Shown piece after piece: positions 1 through 5,050 of a DNA stretch of 5,161 nt. Numbering within the stretch: the stretch's first letter is position 1; the number at the start of each line of letters is the position of its first letter. Where the stretch lies: contig JAITMY010000086.1 in NCBI GenBank assembly GCA_031290755.1, positions 1-5,161 on the forward strand, read 5' to 3'. This DNA is from Prevotellaceae bacterium. GTDB taxonomy: Bacteria > Bacteroidota > Bacteroidia > Bacteroidales > UBA932. The notes below the pieces were generated by a model. The model was not told the origin of the DNA. It saw only the letters and a program-made list of their open reading frames with translations, and made no database searches. The translations under genes and the position numbers were made by a program.

Positions 1-339
1 GTACTTGCCGAAGGCGGGCAGCAGCAGCTCGAGCTGGGCGGCCAGCTGCTGCTGCCCGCAGCGCAGGTAGAGCGAGGGCAGCAGGCTCTCCGCGCCTTCC
101 TCCGGCGCGGCGGGCAGCAGCAGGATTTTGTTTTTCACGCCGATGCTGTGGGCGTGGGCGGCGTAGATGTCGCCGTCGATGAAGGCCAGGGCGAAGTGCA
201 GGGGCGACTCGCGCAGCGCCTGCGCGGTGGCAAAGTGCAGCGTGGAGGCGGGGCTGGCGTACTCGCCCAGCAAGGTTTCAAGCCCCAGCGCCAGCAGGCC
301 GTTGCCGGTTACGATGGCTATGTGCTGGTTTTTAAACAT
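1..339 (-). CDS. Regulator-like protein, N-terminal part (probable LuxR-type), runs off the window
   Basis: The first 113 residues are present, starting MFKNQHIAIVTGNGLLALGL; the gene continues beyond base 1. The visible part resembles a degenerate response-regulator receiver: a short strand (HIAIV), a helix (LLALGLETLL), and a strand ending in FALAFIDGD, which puts Asp55 where a receiver phosphoacceptor would lie. The usual acidic pair after the first strand is not evident, so phosphorylation is doubtful. In Bacteroidota a LuxR-type DNA-binding protein commonly follows this kind of hemerythrin gene; that is established context, but the expected C-terminal helix-turn-helix lies outside the window and cannot be seen. 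The ATG at 339-337 lies inside the end of the hemerythrin gene (8-bp overlap), which suggests translational coupling. It could instead be another receiver-like protein; the regulator call is an inference from position and fold pattern. Confidence 0.6.
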   Translation of the reverse strand, partial: MFKNQHIAIVTGNGLLALGLETLLGEYASPASTLHFATAQALRESPLHFALAFIDGDIYAAHAHSIGVKNKILLLPAAPEEGAESLLPSLYLRCGQQQLAAQLELLLPAFGKY

Positions 340-1033
340 GCGCCCGCTCCATTTTTTCCACGATGGGGGTCAAGATGTCGTCCTCAATGCGGTTGTGGTC
401 TTTCAAATCTTTTTCGAGCCGAAAGAGGTCGAAGATGACCGTGTTGCGGAGGTAGCCGTCGTACTCGCTCTGCGCGTACTTGATGAGGATGCTCTTGAGG
501 TCGTAGAGCTTTTCGTCCAAGTTGCTATGCTCGGCCTCGAACTTTTTCATGGAGTAGCTGGCGGCAACCTCCTCGGTGCGCTGGCGGCGGTAGATGGCCT
601 CCACGTAGGGGAACGTTATCGTGTCCTCGCGGCGGAGGTGCGCCAGCAGCTCGTTCTTGTAGTCGGCAAAGAACTTTTTTATGAGCAGCGTCTCCTTGCT
701 GTCGCCGCTCACGCTGGCCATGAGGCGGTCGAAGTGGCGCTCCAGCTGTGGCAGCAGGGTGTTGCGGTAGTACTCGTGGGTGCGCCTCAGGTAGCGCACC
801 AACTCCAGCGCGTCGAAGCTCAACATGCGCTCCTGCGGGAAGTAGCTCTCGTGGTTGAACACGTTGATGATGGTGGTGAAAAACTCCACGTTGACGCCGC
901 GCTCGCAGCATACCTGCTCCACGCTCTTGTCGCCAAAGCCGAGCGGGATGTCGAAGCGGTTGATGACCGGAATGAGCAGGTAGTTCACGTTCACAACGTC
1001 GGCCAGCTTCATGTCGGGGGTAATGAGGAGCAT
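332..1033 (-). CDS. Hemerythrin-domain di-iron protein, YtfE/ScdA (RIC)-like
   Basis: A 233-residue protein with two parts. Residues about 8-60 resemble the ScdA/DUF542 N-terminal domain (LADVVNVNYLLIPVINRFDI... then VEQVCCERGV). Residues about 80-230 form a hemerythrin-like four-helix bundle whose candidate iron ligands all match the YtfE pattern: His86 (THEYY), His100, His132 with Glu136 (HLRRE), His169 (EAEHS) and His213 with Glu217 (HNRIE). In the RIC family such a site repairs damaged iron-sulfur clusters or reacts with nitric oxide in the cytoplasm. The family's usual Cys-Cys (CCGG) is replaced by LGFGD near residues 31-35, with a shifted Cys42-Cys43 pair, a variant I associate with Bacteroidota relatives. 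There is no signal peptide. It starts 22 bp after parC ends, with no strong Shine-Dalgarno, and overlaps the next gene by 8 bp. Substrate and exact role are inferred. Confidence 0.85.
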   Translation of the reverse strand: MLLITPDMKLADVVNVNYLLIPVINRFDIPLGFGDKSVEQVCCERGVNVEFFTTIINVFNHESYFPQERMLSFDALELVRYLRRTHEYYRNTLLPQLERHFDRLMASVSGDSKETLLIKKFFADYKNELLAHLRREDTITFPYVEAIYRRQRTEEVAASYSMKKFEAEHSNLDEKLYDLKSILIKYAQSEYDGYLRNTVIFDLFRLEKDLKDHNRIEDDILTPIVEKMERAHV

Positions 1034-1055
1034 AGGGTTAGCGGTTAAATTGGGG

Positions 1056-3734
1056 TTAGAACAAATTTTTCTGCACCGCGCGGCTGCCGGCCACGGGGCT
1101 TATTTCCATGTCGCCCTCAAAGGCTGCGGGGGCTTCGGCCTCCGGCTCCGGCTCTGCCGGCCTTGGCAGGGGCTGCACAAAGCGCACCTGCTTCACCTCG
1201 AAGGTGGTGATGCGCTTGCCCTTGGCGCGGAAGCTCTTCACGCCGATGAAGGCCTCCACGTCCACGCACTCCGTGGGGCGCTTGGCGTGCCTGCCGCCGA
1301 AGGTTATCAGCAGGCGGGGGCGCTCGTCGGCGTTGAGCGCCACGAGGTACGAGTCGCGGTTGTCCTCGTCCACAAAGCTCTGCGGGTTGATGGAGGTCTC
1401 CAGCGTGAAGCGCTTAATGTAGTAGAGCTTCTGCTCGGCGTCGAAGTACACGGCGCTGAACACCTGCTGGGGGTCGAACTTTTTGATGTAGCCCAAGTCC
1501 TCGTCGTAGTGGTTCACGAGGTCGAAGGTGGTGGTGTAGAACAGGCCTGATTTGGTCATGGCGAGGAGGCTGTCGCCCTCAAAAAATTCGCCGAGCCAGC
1601 TGCCGCGCTCCTCGGTGTTGAGGCGCTTGGAGGCGGGGTCGAACCATGTCTTCTGCCCGCCCAGCGTGGCCACGCCCTTCTCCTTGAGCTGAATTTTGTG
1701 GATGGCGAAGCGCGTAAAAATGTTGCCCTGCGACTGCCGCCCCTTGACGTCGATTTGGCCAAAGTCCAAGTCCACCACCAAGTGCTTGAGGCGCGGGCGC
1801 GGCTTGAGGTACACGCGCAGCTTCTCGGCCTCGCCGTTGCGGTTCACCGAAAACCAGAGCACCTCCGAGCCTTCCTCGCCCTTGGTGAGGTCGTACTCCT
1901 TGTCGCGAATGGTGCTCGTTACCGCAAAGCGCTTGTACATGATGGCGCCGCTGCGCCCGTCGCGGTAGGCCACGTTGTAAACGGTGCGCGTGTCGTTCTT
2001 TTTGAATATCCCCGCGTGCAAAATGTCCTTGCCGAAGAAGGCCTTGCCGGCGACCTTCGACACCACGTACTTCCCGTTGCGGCGGAACACGATGACCTCG
2101 TCAATGTCCGAGCACTCGCTCACGAACTCGGCCTCCTCGTCGCGCTTGAGCTCCATGCCCACAAAGCCCTCCTTCTTGTTGACGTAGAGCTTGGCGTTGG
2201 CCACGGCCACCTGCGCGGCCTCGATGGCCTCGAAGCTGCCCAGCTGGGTTCGGCGCTCGCGCCCCTTGCCGTACTTGCGCTGAATAGCCCTGAAGTGCGC
2301 CACGGTGTAGTCCGTAAGGTGCTCAAGGTGGTTTTGCACCTCCTCCAGCTCGGCCTCCACAGCCTTAATGTGCTCGTCGGCGGCCTTGATGTCGAACTTA
2401 GAAATTTTGCGCACGGGCTTTTCGCACAGCCGCTCCACCTCCTCGCGGGCCACGTCGCGCTTGAGCAGCCGCCGGTAGCGCCCCAGCGCGGCCTCGATGG
2501 CCTGTAGCTGCGCCTCCCACGTGGCGCTGTCCTTCTCCAGCTCCTTGTAGATGCGCTGCTCGAAGAATATTTTTTCCAGCGACGAGAAGTGCCAGTCGGC
2601 CTCCAGCTCGCCCTTTCGGATTTGCAGCTCCTGCTCCAGCAGCTGCATGGTGCGGCTTACGTTGTGGCGCAGGATGTCGCTCACGCCCATAAACGCGGGC
2701 TTGTCGTCCGCAATCACGCAGGAGTTTGGCGAGATGGAGATTTCGCAGTCGGTGAAGGCGTAGAGGGCGTCGATGGTTTTGTCTGCCGACACGTCGCTGT
2801 GCAGGTGCACCAGCACCTCCACCTCGGCGGCGGTGTTGTCGTCCACCTTGCGCACCTTTATCTTCCCCTTTTCGTTGGCCTTGAGGATGCTTTCGATGAG
2901 GGTAGAGCTGTTTTTCCCGAAGGGCATGTCCACAATGGCCAGCGTGCGGCTGTCGCGCTTCACGATGCGGGTGCGCACCTTGACGGCGCCGCCGCGCAGC
3001 CCGTCGTTGTAGCGGCTCACGTCGGCAATGCCGCCGGTGGGGAAGTCGGGGTACAGCGTAAAGGGCTTTCCGCGCAGGCAGGCGATGGCGGCCTCCACCA
3101 GCTCGTTGAAGTTGTGGGGCAGGATTTTCGAGGCCAGCCCCACGGCGATGCCCTCCACGCCCTGCGCCAGCAGCAGGGGGAACTTCACGGGCAGCGTAAC
3201 CGGCTCGAGGTTGCGCCCGTCGTAGCTGGCCATCCACTCGGTGGTTTTGCCGTTGAACACCACGTCGAGGGCGAACTTCGAGAGCCGCGCCTCGATGTAG
3301 CGCGGGGCGGCGGCGCTGTCGCCGGTGAGCATGTTGCCCCAGTTGCCCTGCGTTTCCACCGTCAGCTCCTTTTGGCCCAGCTGCACCAGCGCGTCGCCGA
3401 TGGAGGCGTCGCCGTGGGGGTGGTACTGCATGGAGCTGCCGATGATGTTGGCCACCTTGTTGAAGCGCCCGTCGTCCATGCGCTTCATCGCGTGGAGGAT
3501 GCGGCGCTGCACCGGCTTCAGGCCGTCGTTGAGGTGGGGCACGGCGCGCTCCAGAATGACGTACGAGGCGTAGTCCAAAAACCAGTCCTTGTACATGCCC
3601 GTGAGGCGCTTTGCGCGGCTCTCGTCCACGCCGGTGAGCTTTGCAAAGCGCTCGTGGTCGCGGCTGCTGGTGGCCTGCACCGCCTCTTCCGCGTCCTCCG
3701 GCGCCTCCTGCTCGTTGATGTTATCCGTTGACAT
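1056..3734 (-). CDS. parC: DNA topoisomerase IV subunit A (Bacteroidota type)
   Basis: An 892-residue type IIA topoisomerase A subunit, which cuts and rejoins duplex DNA and, with ParE, decatenates daughter chromosomes. The conserved core begins near residue 45 (LTGMYKDWFLDYASYVILE). The winged-helix/tower region carries HPHGDASIGD; Ala110 and Asp114 occupy the places of E. coli ParC Ser80 and Glu84 in the quinolone pocket. The catalytic Arg145-Tyr146 is in AAPRYIEARL, and GIAVGL holds the probable DNA-intercalating Ile196. A coiled-coil gate region spans about 365-475, and a beta-pinwheel-like C-terminal domain about 515-850. There is no clear GyrA box, only a degenerate KGRQSQGN near 664-671, which favours ParC over GyrA. 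A proline/glutamate-rich tail (about 855-875) leads to a terminal QKNLF. The start at 3734 fits the promoter 33 bp upstream. The partner gene parE is not in the window, and parC heads the visible cluster. Confidence 0.95.
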   Translation of the reverse strand: MSTDNINEQEAPEDAEEAVQATSSRDHERFAKLTGVDESRAKRLTGMYKDWFLDYASYVILERAVPHLNDGLKPVQRRILHAMKRMDDGRFNKVANIIGSSMQYHPHGDASIGDALVQLGQKELTVETQGNWGNMLTGDSAAAPRYIEARLSKFALDVVFNGKTTEWMASYDGRNLEPVTLPVKFPLLLAQGVEGIAVGLASKILPHNFNELVEAAIACLRGKPFTLYPDFPTGGIADVSRYNDGLRGGAVKVRTRIVKRDSRTLAIVDMPFGKNSSTLIESILKANEKGKIKVRKVDDNTAAEVEVLVHLHSDVSADKTIDALYAFTDCEISISPNSCVIADDKPAFMGVSDILRHNVSRTMQLLEQELQIRKGELEADWHFSSLEKIFFEQRIYKELEKDSATWEAQLQAIEAALGRYRRLLKRDVAREEVERLCEKPVRKISKFDIKAADEHIKAVEAELEEVQNHLEHLTDYTVAHFRAIQRKYGKGRERRTQLGSFEAIEAAQVAVANAKLYVNKKEGFVGMELKRDEEAEFVSECSDIDEVIVFRRNGKYVVSKVAGKAFFGKDILHAGIFKKNDTRTVYNVAYRDGRSGAIMYKRFAVTSTIRDKEYDLTKGEEGSEVLWFSVNRNGEAEKLRVYLKPRPRLKHLVVDLDFGQIDVKGRQSQGNIFTRFAIHKIQLKEKGVATLGGQKTWFDPASKRLNTEERGSWLGEFFEGDSLLAMTKSGLFYTTTFDLVNHYDEDLGYIKKFDPQQVFSAVYFDAEQKLYYIKRFTLETSINPQSFVDEDNRDSYLVALNADERPRLLITFGGRHAKRPTECVDVEAFIGVKSFRAKGKRITTFEVKQVRFVQPLPRPAEPEPEAEAPAAFEGDMEISPVAGSRAVQKNLF

Positions 3735-3766
3735 TTATAAGCTTATGATTTAACGATTTTACAGCG

Positions 3767-3797
3767 CAAAGATACATTTTTTTTCCACCCGCGCAAA
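3767..3797 (-). promoter_or_regulatory. Bacteroidota sigma-70-type promoter for parC
   Basis: Read on the minus strand, TTTG (3797-3794) is followed after exactly 19 nt by TATCTTTG (3774-3767). This matches the Bacteroidota -33/-7 consensus TTTG, 19-21 nt, TAnnTTTG in every defined base. Transcription would start near 3760, leaving a leader of roughly 26 nt before the parC ATG at 3734, and so supports that start. The spacer contains a long A run on this strand. No operator or riboswitch is apparent. Confidence 0.85.
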
Positions 3798-3802
3798 TTT
3801 AG

Positions 3803-3834
3803 GCGGCAGCCTCCGCAGGGCAGGCCGCTTTTTT
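3803..3834 (+). terminator. Possible intrinsic terminator between divergent promoters
   Basis: The arms GCGGC (3803-3807) and GCCGC (3824-3828) are complementary. A weaker inner pairing CCT/AGG (3810-3812, 3817-3819) lies between them, and TTTTTT follows directly (3829-3834). Read on the plus strand this has the form of a rho-independent terminator. No plus-strand gene ends nearby, so if it works it would stop transcription running antisense through parC toward the toxin region, or it belongs to a lost gene. The hairpin is short with an imperfect interior, hence moderate confidence. Confidence 0.4.
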
Positions 3835-3850
3835 GTGGGCGTGGGGGAGC

Positions 3851-3881
3851 TGTGATGGATAAATTATTTTTAGTACCTTTG
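3851..3881 (+). promoter_or_regulatory. Bacteroidota-type promoter for the toxin-antitoxin remnant
   Basis: TACCTTTG (3874-3881) matches the TAnnTTTG -7 element. TGTG (3851-3854), 19 nt upstream, matches three of four bases of the -33 TTTG. Transcription would begin near 3887, only about 10 nt before the ATG at 3896. It is divergent from the parC promoter, with the two -33 elements about 54 bp apart. Confidence 0.6.
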
Positions 3882-3895
3882 TGAAAAGTCATACT

Positions 3896-4030
3896 ATGAA
3901 GCAAAGAATTTACATTGATACCTCTATTGTTGGCGGCTACTTCGACAAGGTATTTGCTGCCACCATTGAAATCAGAAACCCTAAAGACCTAATAAACTAT
4001 GAAGCCGACCCTACCAACAGCAGACTTTGA
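3896..4030 (+). pseudogene. VapC-like PIN toxin with an internal in-frame deletion
   Basis: The 44-codon frame joins the two ends of a Bacteroidota PIN-domain toxin. Residues 1-18, MKQRIYIDTSIVGGYFDK, are the classical N-terminus, with Asp8 the first catalytic acid of the PIN RNase fold. Residues 24-36, IEIRNPKDLINYE, match the usual C-terminal end. Full-length relatives are about 150 residues, so roughly 100 codons carrying the other catalytic acids are missing, with the junction near 3953-3965 and the frame kept. The product cannot be an active nuclease. The promoter and start are intact, so a small peptide might still be made. The end overlaps the next gene by 32 bp. Family recognition is from memory of the motifs; the deletion is inferred from that comparison. 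Confidence 0.75.
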
Positions 4031-4187
4031 CTGCGTGAAGATGAAAAACGACATTCAGGCAAAAATACTCGCCAAAACCGAAGGTATGACAACGGCAGAG
4101 CTGCTGGCTTACTTTAATACGCCGGTCAAAAACACCCCGTTTTGGCAATATCCCCTGCTTGGCGGTGCACAAAGGTTAGGGGGCTAA
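3999..4187 (+). CDS. Small partner protein of the PIN toxin (putative antitoxin), C-terminus possibly altered
   Basis: A 62-residue protein with the core FDCVKMKNDIQAKIL and then EGMTTAELLAYF. This is the signature of a short protein found directly downstream of PIN toxins in Bacteroidota, usually overlapping them as here (32 bp). Its role as antitoxin is inferred from that pairing; no known DNA-binding fold is obvious. The two helices predicted at about 15-27 and 31-41 would be the conserved part. After NTPFW the last residues (QYPLLGGAQRLGG) look unlike the rest. Their codons fall inside the inverted repeat at 4157-4238, so the original end of the gene may have been replaced by invading or rearranged DNA. 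Translation is probably coupled to the truncated toxin frame. Confidence 0.65.
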   Translation: MKPTLPTADFDCVKMKNDIQAKILAKTEGMTTAELLAYFNTPVKNTPFWQYPLLGGAQRLGG

Positions 4188-4238
4188 GCAGCATTGCAAA
4201 ATGCCCCGTAGCCTTTGGAGTACTCCGCCGAACCAAGC
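4157..4238. repeat. Imperfect inverted repeat, 82 bp, with inner GCAA-loop hairpin
   Basis: Outer arms GCTTGG (4157-4162) and CCAAGC (4233-4238) pair. Further in, CGG (4163-4165) can pair with CCG (4225-4227), and CAAAGG (4170-4175) with CCTTTG (4212-4217). In the centre GCATT (4191-4195) and AATGC (4200-4204) close on a GCAA tetraloop. A perfect 10-bp palindrome GGAGTACTCC lies at 4217-4226. The element begins inside the partner gene and contains its stop codon. It could be a structured RNA, the hairpin remnant of a mobile element, or a recombination site. No U tract follows, so it is not a standard terminator. Confidence 0.5.
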
Positions 4239-4245
4239 GCCGCTT

Positions 4246-4279
4246 AGCGTATTAAAATTTGTTATACTTCGGCGCAAGC
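4246..4279. repeat. 34-bp direct repeat, copy 1
   Basis: The 34 bases from AGCGTATTAAAATTTG to GGCGCAAGC recur without mismatch at 4565-4598; the bases on either side differ, so the match is exactly 34 bp. This copy lies 56 bp upstream of the orphan antitoxin. TTAGCG (4244-4249) overlapping its left end pairs with CGCTAA (4286-4291) just beyond its right end, so this copy sits in a potential stem-loop. The TTATACTTCGG inside is loosely promoter-like but does not fit the TAnnTTTG consensus. Confidence 0.9.
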
Positions 4280-4335
4280 GGCCTTCGCTAACGCTATTTC
4301 CAAAAACATTATGGTAATTACAGTAAACAAGCATT

Positions 4336-4548
4336 ATGAAAGTACTATTAGACATAAAAGAAAGCAAGGCGCTGTTTCTGACGGAGCTGCTTAATAATTT
4401 TTCATTTGTAAAAGTCCAGCCGATTACAAATGAAAAGGCGCTGCTGCTGCAAGATATCAGAGAGGCCGTTGATACTGTCAACTTGGTAAAGAAGGGTAAA
4501 TTATCGGCACGCCCGGCAAAAGAGCTGCTTTGGGAAATTGAAAAATAA
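4336..4548 (+). CDS. Orphan antitoxin of a RelE/ParE-type toxin-antitoxin pair
   Basis: A 70-residue acidic-basic helical protein beginning MKVLLDIKESKALFLTELL, with a middle FVKVQPITNEKALLL and a C-terminal LVKKGKLSARPAKELLWEI. I recognise this layout as a common Bacteroidota antitoxin whose gene is normally followed directly by a RelE/ParE-family toxin that cuts mRNA or attacks gyrase. The N-terminal strand-helix would mediate dimerisation and the basic GKLSARPAKELL tail would bind the toxin; these roles are by analogy. Length is complete for the family. No toxin follows: an ATG touches the stop codon (4546-4548) and starts MVKPVQ, but 16 bp later the 34-bp repeat begins and no toxin sequence is found. 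The gene appears intact although its partner is lost. No clear consensus promoter lies just upstream. Confidence 0.75.
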   Translation: MKVLLDIKESKALFLTELLNNFSFVKVQPITNEKALLLQDIREAVDTVNLVKKGKLSARPAKELLWEIEK

Positions 4549-4564
4549 ATGGTGAAGCCAGTTC

Positions 4565-4598
4565 AGCGTATTAAAATTTGTTATACTTCGGCGCAAGC
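4565..4598. repeat. 34-bp direct repeat, copy 2
   Basis: This is identical to 4246-4279 over all 34 bases, with 319 bp from start to start. It begins 16 bp after the antitoxin stop codon, where the toxin coding sequence would be expected. The two copies bracket the antitoxin gene in direct orientation, as left by duplication, by insertion of a repeated element, or by recombination between tandem toxin-antitoxin cassettes. Confidence 0.9.
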
Positions 4599-4780
4599 AG
4601 CATCAACGTTGAAATTATTTATACCTTTGCGCCGTCTTAATCCTCAAAAGGTAGTAATTATTCAGACAATGGCGCGTACTTGCTCAACATACAACCTCCT
4701 GAAACCCGTGCCAACATTGGGTTATAGGCAATTTGCCCCCCCCGTTAACATTATATAACTTAATTTATATCGTCTTGAAC
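4599..4780. other. Gene-poor stretch, no supported gene
   Basis: This AT-rich stretch holds no coding frame I can assign. TACCTTTG (4622-4629) fits a Bacteroidota -7 element on the plus strand, but no -33 element sits at the right distance and no recognisable gene follows. A plus-strand frame at 4641-4727 ends with the peptide-like NIQPPETRANIGL before a TAG and might be a gene-end remnant, but I do not recognise it. A run of eight C lies at 4736-4743. The stretch reads as debris between the antitoxin and the terminator. Confidence 0.5.
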
Positions 4781-4819
4781 AACCTTGCGCTGCGGCTTTG
4801 CTGCACCGCAAGGTTTTTT
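4781..4819 (+). terminator. Strong rho-independent terminator
   Basis: The arms AACCTTGCG (4781-4789) and CGCAAGGTT (4807-4815) pair perfectly over 9 bp. After a single C/C mismatch the stem continues with TGCGGC (4791-4796) against GCTGCA (4800-4805), one G-T wobble, around a TTT loop. TTTTTT (4814-4819) completes a classical plus-strand terminator. There is no T tract on the other side, so it works in one direction only. It would end transcription coming from the antitoxin region before the 21-bp repeats. Confidence 0.8.
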
Positions 4820-4835
4820 GTTGCCCTACCAAAAA

Positions 4836-5045
4836 GGCTAAGCAGCACTCCAAGCTGGCTAAAGCCATTTTCAAGCTGGCTAAGCAGCACTCCAAATCGG
4901 CTAAAGCCATTTCTGAATTGGCTAAGCAATACCCCAAATTGGCTAAAGCCTTTTTTGAATTGGCTAAGCAATATCCCAAGCTGGCTAAAGCCACTTTCAA
5001 GCTGGCTAAAGCCATTTCTGAGCTGGCTAAGCAATATTCTGAAGC
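4836..5045. repeat. Ten 21-bp tandem repeats of two alternating types
   Basis: GGCTAA starts at 4836 and then every 21 bp through 5025, ten units with no indel. Type A units continue GCAGCACTCC or GCAATA; type B units continue AGCC, making the palindrome GGCTAAAGCC. The order is A B A B A B A B B A, in effect a 42-bp higher-order repeat with one break at units 8-9. Because 21 is a multiple of three, two frames on each strand stay open. One plus frame gives heptads of the form K/E-L-A-K-A/Q-x-x (KLAKAIF, ELAKQYP); one minus frame gives ALASLxx; another gives LLSQLxx. Any could form an amphipathic helix or coiled coil. No frame has a convincing start: the plus frame would need a TTG at 4798 inside the terminator hairpin, and the minus ATG at 5015 lies inside unit 9. 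Coding status is unresolved. Confidence 0.9.
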
Positions 5046-5050
5046 TGCCC

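Noticed and set aside
1698..3731. Long plus-strand frames opposite parC
   Set aside because: These are antisense shadows of a GC-rich gene, with low-complexity Val/His/Leu/Ala translations and no recognisable domain.
1056..3734. GyrA instead of ParC
   Set aside because: There is no canonical GyrA box in the C-terminal domain, and the HGDASIGDALVQL and LTGMYKDWFLDYAS sequences fit the Bacteroidota topoisomerase IV A subunit.
4157..4600. Integron cassette array with attC sites around the toxin-antitoxin genes
   Set aside because: The layout of small toxin-antitoxin genes separated by structured repeats is suggestive, but I find no paired RYYYAAC and GTTRRRY core sites. The closest, GTTATAC in the 34-bp repeat, breaks the consensus, the antitoxin has no room for its own attC, and there is no integrase in the window.
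4549..4758. 69-aa frame starting directly at the antitoxin stop, as the missing toxin
   Set aside because: It is read through the 34-bp repeat and shows no RelE/ParE features; only the ATG position is toxin-like.
4836..5045. CRISPR array
   Set aside because: The 21-bp units abut each other with no spacers, and the differences between units are point changes of the repeat itself.
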